Source of the DNA: DASQWC01 sp035640475
GTDB lineage: Bacteria > Actinomycetota > JAICYB01
Direction: 5' to 3'
NCBI GenBank assembly: GCA_035640475.1
Contig: DASQWC010000023.1
Location: 6,075 to 70,074, forward strand
DNA: 64,000 bases
The translations under genes were made by a program, and so were the position numbers. The notes below the pieces were generated by a model. It did no database searches. It saw only the letters and a program-made list of their open reading frames with translations, and had not been told where the DNA came from. The number at the start of each line of letters is the position of its first letter. Within the stretch, counting starts at the first letter, position 1. Below, in pieces: positions 59,686 to 64,000 of this stretch.

Positions 59686-61451
59686 CGCGCGGCCGTCTCT
59701 ACCTCCGTCTCATGCGCCACACGCGCGCGTACAGACGCAAGCTCATCGGCGCGCTGGTCGCCGCCGCGGTGGTGGCGGTGGCGATCCCGACGATTCCGCT
59801 GTTCGTTCGCGCCGCGATCGATCGAGCGATCCCCACGCAGAACCTTCGATACCTGCTCACGCTGATCGCCTTGATGCTCGGGGTCGCGTCGATCAAGGCC
59901 GTCATGCACGGCTTCAGGCGCCAAATCGCCGGCGAGCTCTCGATCGGGGTCGAGGCCGATCTGCGCGAGCAGCTCTACAACCACGTCCAGGCCCTGGATG
60001 TCGGCTATCACGAGCGCGTGTCGACGGGACAGATCATGTCGCGCGCGACCAGCGACATCAACGCGATCCGGCAGTACCTAATGAGCCTCGCGTGGTCGAT
60101 CACGCTCGTCGTTCAGATCACGGTGATCTTCACGATCATGTTCGTCCTGAGCGTGCCGCTCGCGGCGATCTTCCTCGCGACCTCACCGATCCTCATCTGG
60201 TACACGTACCGGTTCTCGAATCGCTTCGACCCGATCGTGTGGGAGATGCAGCAGCAGCTCGGCAATCTCGCGGCCGTCGTCGAGGAGACGGTCGTCGGCG
60301 TGCGAGTAGTAAAGGGATTCGGCCAGGAGCGCCAGCAAGTCGACAAGCTTTCCCGGGACGCCGATCGCGTCTACAAGGCCGCGATGGACTCGGTGACCCT
60401 TCGCGCCAAGTTCATCCCGATCTTCAACCTCATTCCGCAGATCGGGCTCATCGCCGTTCTTTGGTACGGGGGCCGGCTGGCCATCGGCGGCGAGCTCAGC
60501 ACGGGGACGATCGTCGCCCTCTTTTCCTACCTCTACATGCTCATCTGGCCCCTTCGCTCCATCGGGATGATCGTCGCCTGGGCGCAGCGGGCGATCACGG
60601 CCGCGGGAAGGGTCTTCGAGATTCTCGACACACCGCCCGGCATCGCCGACCACCCGAACGCGAAGGACATCGACCTCACCGCAGGCGCCGTCCGCTTCTC
60701 CGACGTCCGGTTTGCCTACCCGGACGGCGGACCCGTGCTAGCCGGCGTCGACCTCGAGGTGCCGGCGGCGACGTCGGTCGCGCTCGTCGGACAGACGGGC
60801 TGCGGGAAGTCGACGCTCATGCGACTGCTGCCTCGATTCATCGAGCCCGTTTCGGGGCGCGTGACCATCGACGAACAGGACGTGTCGCAGGTGACGCTGC
60901 AGTCACTGCGTTCCCAGATCGGCATCGTTTTCGAGGACACGCTCCTGTTCAGCGACACAATCGCTGCCAACATCGCCTTCGGACGGCCCGATGCCGCGGA
61001 GGAGGAGATCGTGCGGGCCGCCGTCATCGCCCAAGCTCATGAGTTCATCGAAGAGCTGCCCGAGGGGTACGACACACCGGTCGGCGAGCACGGATACACC
61101 CTGTCCGGCGGTCAGCGGCAGCGCATCGCGATCGCTCGCGCGATCCTCATGAACCCGCGGATCCTCATCCTGGACGACGCGACGTCCAACGTCGACGCGC
61201 GGGTCGAGGCGGCCATTCGAAAGGGCCTGCGCAAAGCGATGACCGGACGAACGACGATCATCGTCGCCCGCCGTCCGCAAACGGCCGCCCTCGCCGACCG
61301 CGTCGCGTACATGGTCCGGGGCCGCATCGTCGACGTGGGCACGCACGCAGATCTCTGGCAATCCAACCCCGACTACCGCGAAACGCTGCTCGCGACCGTC
61401 GACGTCGACGCCGTCGTCTCCGAGGTCGAAGTCGAGGAGACCGTGTCATGA
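59682..61451 (+). CDS. ABC exporter half with degenerate ATP site (heterodimer partner 1)
   Basis: A 589-residue permease-ATPase fusion with six N-terminal helices. Walker A GQTGCGKSTL and signature LSGGQRQRIAIARA are intact. Three ATPase residues are changed: the Q-loop is IGIVFEDTLLF (Glu for Gln), Walker B ends LILDDAT (Asp for the catalytic Glu), and the H-loop is IIVARRPQT (Arg for His). This pattern marks the non-hydrolysing half of heterodimeric exporters such as TM287/288 and BmrCD. Overlaps the next gene by four bases (ATGA). Confidence 0.94.
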   Translation: MTRGRLYLRLMRHTRAYRRKLIGALVAAAVVAVAIPTIPLFVRAAIDRAIPTQNLRYLLTLIALMLGVASIKAVMHGFRRQIAGELSIGVEADLREQLYNHVQALDVGYHERVSTGQIMSRATSDINAIRQYLMSLAWSITLVVQITVIFTIMFVLSVPLAAIFLATSPILIWYTYRFSNRFDPIVWEMQQQLGNLAAVVEETVVGVRVVKGFGQERQQVDKLSRDADRVYKAAMDSVTLRAKFIPIFNLIPQIGLIAVLWYGGRLAIGGELSTGTIVALFSYLYMLIWPLRSIGMIVAWAQRAITAAGRVFEILDTPPGIADHPNAKDIDLTAGAVRFSDVRFAYPDGGPVLAGVDLEVPAATSVALVGQTGCGKSTLMRLLPRFIEPVSGRVTIDEQDVSQVTLQSLRSQIGIVFEDTLLFSDTIAANIAFGRPDAAEEEIVRAAVIAQAHEFIEELPEGYDTPVGEHGYTLSGGQRQRIAIARAILMNPRILILDDATSNVDARVEAAIRKGLRKAMTGRTTIIVARRPQTAALADRVAYMVRGRIVDVGTHADLWQSNPDYRETLLATVDVDAVVSEVEVEETVS

Positions 61452-63250
61452 GATGGTCCCAGCTCGGCCAGGCCCTCGACGACAGCGACCCGAGGGAAGA
61501 AGGCGAGGCTCACTTCGGACGCCGCGAGCTCCGCGTCCTTTGGCCGAATCTCAGGCCGCACGTGAAGCTCGCAGTGTGGAGCGCCGTCCTGTTGGTCGTC
61601 GCCCAGGGCGCCGCGCTCGCGACGCCGTTTCTGATCCGCTACGGCATCGACGAGGGCATCGGGAAGAAGGATCCGAGCCGCCTCACCGTTGCCGCGGTGA
61701 TCCTGCTTGCGCTGTCGGTCATCAACTGGATCACGCTTCGCTTCTCGATGCAACTCGGCGGCCGGTTCGGCGAGCGGGCGCTGCGTTCGATCCGCGTGCG
61801 TGTCTTCGACCATCTGACGCATCTGGACCTCGGGTTCTTCGAGCGCGAAAAGGTCGGGCGGCTCGTCGCACGACTGACGTCGGACGTCGAGACGATCCAG
61901 CTCTTCGTGACCGAAGGACTCGTCGCCTCGATCATGACGTTCATGTACCTCGCCGGGTCGATCAGCGTCCTTTTCCTGATCGACTGGAAGCTCGCGCTCG
62001 CCGGGTTCGGCGCGACGCTCCCGCTCCTCACCGTGTCCTCGCTGATCTTCCGGAACCGATCTGAGCGTGCCTATCGGCGCGTGCGCGACCGCATCGCCTC
62101 GGTGCTTTCGTTCATGCAGGAGACCGTGCGCGGCGTGCAGGTCGTCCAAGCCTTCGGCCGCGAACGAGTGAACGGGCACTTGTTCCGCGAGGTGAATGCC
62201 GACTGGCGAGAAGCAAACGTCGAGTCGTTCAGGCCGAGCGCGGTCTTCTTTCCGCTCGTCGAGCTCGTCGGCGTCCTCGGAACGGGCGTGATCCTCGCGT
62301 ACGGCGGGTGGCGCACGATGCAGGGCGAGATCACCGTCGGCGTGCTCGCCGCGTTCATCCTGTACCTGAACACGACGCTCGACCCGATCACGCAGCTGTC
62401 CCAGCTCTACGACACGTTCCAGCAGGCCATGGCGGGCCTCGCCAAGCTCGCCGGCCTGCTGGACCGGCGAGCGGAGATCGTCGACGTTGACGGAGCCGTC
62501 CCGCTCGAGATGGTGAACGGCGCGGCCGGCGTGGACGACGTCACGTTCCGCTACCGCGACGGTCTGCCCGATGCGCTCGCGAACGTCTCGCTCGACATCG
62601 CGGCCGGCGAGGTGCTCGCGCTCGTCGGACCCACGGGAGCCGGAAAGTCGTCGATCGCGAAGCTGCTCCTGCGTTTCTACGACCCGACGACGGGCCGGAT
62701 CACGCTCGACGGGCGGGACCTCCGCGAGGTCGACCTCGCATCCCTACGCAAGAAGACGTCGATGGTGCCGCAGGAGGCGTTCCTGTTCCGCGGATCGATC
62801 CGCGACAACATCCGCTTTGGACGGCCCGACGCGAGCGACGGCGACGTCGAGCAGGTGTGCAGGCTGCTCGGCATCGACGAGATGATCCGGCGCCTGCCGC
62901 AGGGCTATGACACCGAGGTGCGGGAGCGAGGAGCCGCGCTGTCCGGCGGCGAGCGCCAGATGATCGCGCTGGCTCGCGCGGTGCTCGTCGATCCGCGGCT
63001 GTTGATCCTCGACGAGGCGACGTCGGCGCTGGACGCGGCGACGGAGTCGCACGTGGAGTCGGCGCTTCGCCTCGCGTCCCACGGACGTACGACGATCGTG
63101 ATCGCGCACCGGCTCTCAACGGCGGCGCGAGCGAACCGGGTCGCGGTCGTAGATCACGGAAAGATCGTGGAGATCGGGACCCACGACGAGCTGATCGGGC
63201 ACCCGGACGGCCTGTACTCGAAGCTGTATCAGCACTGGTTGGCGAACTAG
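61448..63250 (+). CDS. ABC exporter half with canonical ATP site (heterodimer partner 2)
   Basis: A 600-residue permease-ATPase fusion. All catalytic residues are standard: Walker A GPTGAGKSSI, Q-loop TSMVPQEAFLF, signature LSGGERQMIALARAVL, Walker B LLILDEATSALDA and H-loop IVIAHRLST. Six N-terminal helices, including VKLAVWSAVLLVVAQGAALA. With the first half it forms a heterodimer that exports lipids or drugs. The substrate is unknown; the TetR gene fits drug or metabolite efflux. Confidence 0.94.
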   Translation: MRWSQLGQALDDSDPREEGEAHFGRRELRVLWPNLRPHVKLAVWSAVLLVVAQGAALATPFLIRYGIDEGIGKKDPSRLTVAAVILLALSVINWITLRFSMQLGGRFGERALRSIRVRVFDHLTHLDLGFFEREKVGRLVARLTSDVETIQLFVTEGLVASIMTFMYLAGSISVLFLIDWKLALAGFGATLPLLTVSSLIFRNRSERAYRRVRDRIASVLSFMQETVRGVQVVQAFGRERVNGHLFREVNADWREANVESFRPSAVFFPLVELVGVLGTGVILAYGGWRTMQGEITVGVLAAFILYLNTTLDPITQLSQLYDTFQQAMAGLAKLAGLLDRRAEIVDVDGAVPLEMVNGAAGVDDVTFRYRDGLPDALANVSLDIAAGEVLALVGPTGAGKSSIAKLLLRFYDPTTGRITLDGRDLREVDLASLRKKTSMVPQEAFLFRGSIRDNIRFGRPDASDGDVEQVCRLLGIDEMIRRLPQGYDTEVRERGAALSGGERQMIALARAVLVDPRLLILDEATSALDAATESHVESALRLASHGRTTIVIAHRLSTAARANRVAVVDHGKIVEIGTHDELIGHPDGLYSKLYQHWLAN

Positions 63251-63299
63251 CTCTTGCGCGCTCCCGCGCGCGGGCTAGCTCTTGCGCGCTCCCGCGCGC
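63247..63299. repeat. 25-bp tandem direct repeat after the exporter
   Basis: A 25-base unit beginning CTAGCTCTTGCGCGCTCC occurs twice (63247-63271 and 63275-63299), 28 bases apart. The first copy includes the stop codon of the exporter gene. The units are rich in GCGC and can pair with each other in several ways. Possibly a slippage duplication. Confidence 0.75.
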
Positions 63300-63311
63300 T
63301 CCCAGTTGATC

Positions 63312-63347
63312 GGGGGCGCTCACGGGCGCTTCGCGCCCTGCGCCCCC
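63312..63347 (+). terminator. Long bulged GC hairpin after the exporter
   Basis: GGGGGCGC (63312-63319) pairs with GCGCCCCC (63340-63347), and inside it GGGCGC-ttc-GCGCCC (63324-63338). There is no T-run. It probably ends the tetR-exporter transcript by a factor-assisted mechanism or stabilises its 3' end. The remaining bases to 63395 hold no gene. Confidence 0.5.
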
Positions 63348-63395
63348 CGAACCCCCCGCGGGTGCAGTCGGGTGATTGCGTAGAGTGTTTGGCCC

Positions 63396-64000
63396 GTGGA
63401 TAACCAAGTGTTGAAGGACGCCTTTGAGCGCACGCGCCTCGTTGGCGCTGCCGTGTCCGATTACCCACTTACGCCGGACATGACCGAGCTCGACCACCAT
63501 CTGCTCGCGATTCGCAACGCGCTGGACGACGCCGGCCTGAAGCTCACCGACGTGGACGGACTGCTCACGGCTTCCGGCGGGTCGCTCTCCCCGATGGGCC
63601 TCTCCGAGTACCTCGGCATCCGCCCCCGTTACGTCGACGGGACGTCGGTCGGCGGGTCGTCTTTCGTCTACCACGCGGCGCGCGCGGCGCTGGCCGTCGG
63701 ATCGGGTCTGTGCGAGGTCGCGGTCGTCGCCATGGGTCAGCTCGGCCGCTCGGGCGGCAACCGCGGCTACCGCTTCCGGGGACGGAGTGGTCAAGGCTTC
63801 GGCAGCTTCTTCTGGGACTCCACAGCCGGTCTTCCGCTCGTCGGCGCGTACGCCATGGCGGCGCAGCGCCACATGCACGAGTTCGGCACCACGTCTGAAG
63901 ACTTCGCGCACATCGCCGTCGCAACGCGCTACCACGCGTCGATGAACCCGAAGGCCCAATACCAGGACCCGATCACTGTCGACGACGTCCTGAACTCACG
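63396..64000 (+). CDS. Thiolase-fold protein (3' end cut off)
   Basis: 201 codons of a thiolase-superfamily protein that runs off the right edge. ALDDAGLKLTDVDGLLTASG, GLSEYLGIRPRYVDGTSVGG and SFVYHAARAALAVGSGLCEV, then VAVVAMGQLGRSGG match the lipid-transfer/thiolase-like subgroup. The position of the usual acyl-carrying Cys appears as Ser in GGSSFV, typical of non-condensing SCP-x-like members. The GTG at 63396 is the first start after the exporter hairpin. Confidence 0.85.
   Translation, partial: MDNQVLKDAFERTRLVGAAVSDYPLTPDMTELDHHLLAIRNALDDAGLKLTDVDGLLTASGGSLSPMGLSEYLGIRPRYVDGTSVGGSSFVYHAARAALAVGSGLCEVAVVAMGQLGRSGGNRGYRFRGRSGQGFGSFFWDSTAGLPLVGAYAMAAQRHMHEFGTTSEDFAHIAVATRYHASMNPKAQYQDPITVDDVLNS

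Overview
The window is high-GC DNA whose genes start often with GTG or TTG and pack into overlapping operons. A WhiB regulator, a Gram-positive-style Tad pilus locus with no secretin, a likely F420-dependent LLM oxidoreductase, a WS/DGAT acyltransferase and a Lys/Ala-rich nucleoid protein point to an actinobacterium (Actinomycetota), probably from an uncultured lineage. I cannot name a genus. I see no rRNA, tRNA, transposase, phage gene or CRISPR array. No gene-free stretch exceeds 300 bases.

Layout. 1-5.9 kb: end of an SMP-30-like gene, a methylmalonyl-CoA mutase-family subunit, an MBL hydrolase, an AI-2E-type permease, a DUF1232 protein and a phosphotransferase. 5.9-14.7 kb: central metabolism (sdhCAB, an MFS carrier, icd, mdh). 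14.7-22.9 kb: a complete minus-strand Tad/Flp pilus operon. 22.9-27.2 kb: folD, an ECF sigma factor with a DUF4349 membrane protein, and small regulators (STAS, XRE). 27.3-31.9 kb: a tight five-gene operon of a split MetE-like protein with three oxidoreductases. 31.9-41.4 kb: LLM oxidoreductase, CAP protein, amidase, GH1 glycosidase, three cupredoxins and WS/DGAT. 41.5-56.5 kb: nitrogen and ion region (two amt/P-II pairs, a stand-alone winged helix, an antiporter fused to a GlnD-like sensor, NhaA, YgfZ, CysS, GlnD). 56.5-64 kb: histone-like protein, WhiB, THEP1-type NTPase, a TetR-controlled heterodimeric ABC exporter and the start of a thiolase.

The most unusual feature is the nitrogen region. 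A 913-residue protein joins a CPA2-type cation/proton antiporter to a region resembling the regulatory half of GlnD. Its HD-type catalytic residues are missing, but two ACT domains remain. It sits directly behind a DNA-binding domain of the OmpR/GlnR type that has no receiver domain. This pair is divergent from amt, a C2H2 zinc-finger membrane protein, glnK, amt and glnB. Both amt genes carry a similarly placed TTAAC-N16-GAAAY element, and the divergent promoter also has TTAAC-N6-GAAAC. A genuine glnD lies 5 kb further on. I infer a module that couples nitrogen status (glutamine sensed by ACT domains) to cation/proton exchange and ammonium uptake. The sequence suggests this but does not prove it.

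A second oddity is the MetE-like pair. The two barrels of cobalamin-independent methionine synthase are encoded by separate overlapping genes, one zinc cysteine is replaced, and they are co-transcribed with dehydrogenases. Several genes also seem to use non-standard start codons (CTG twice, ATC or ATA once).
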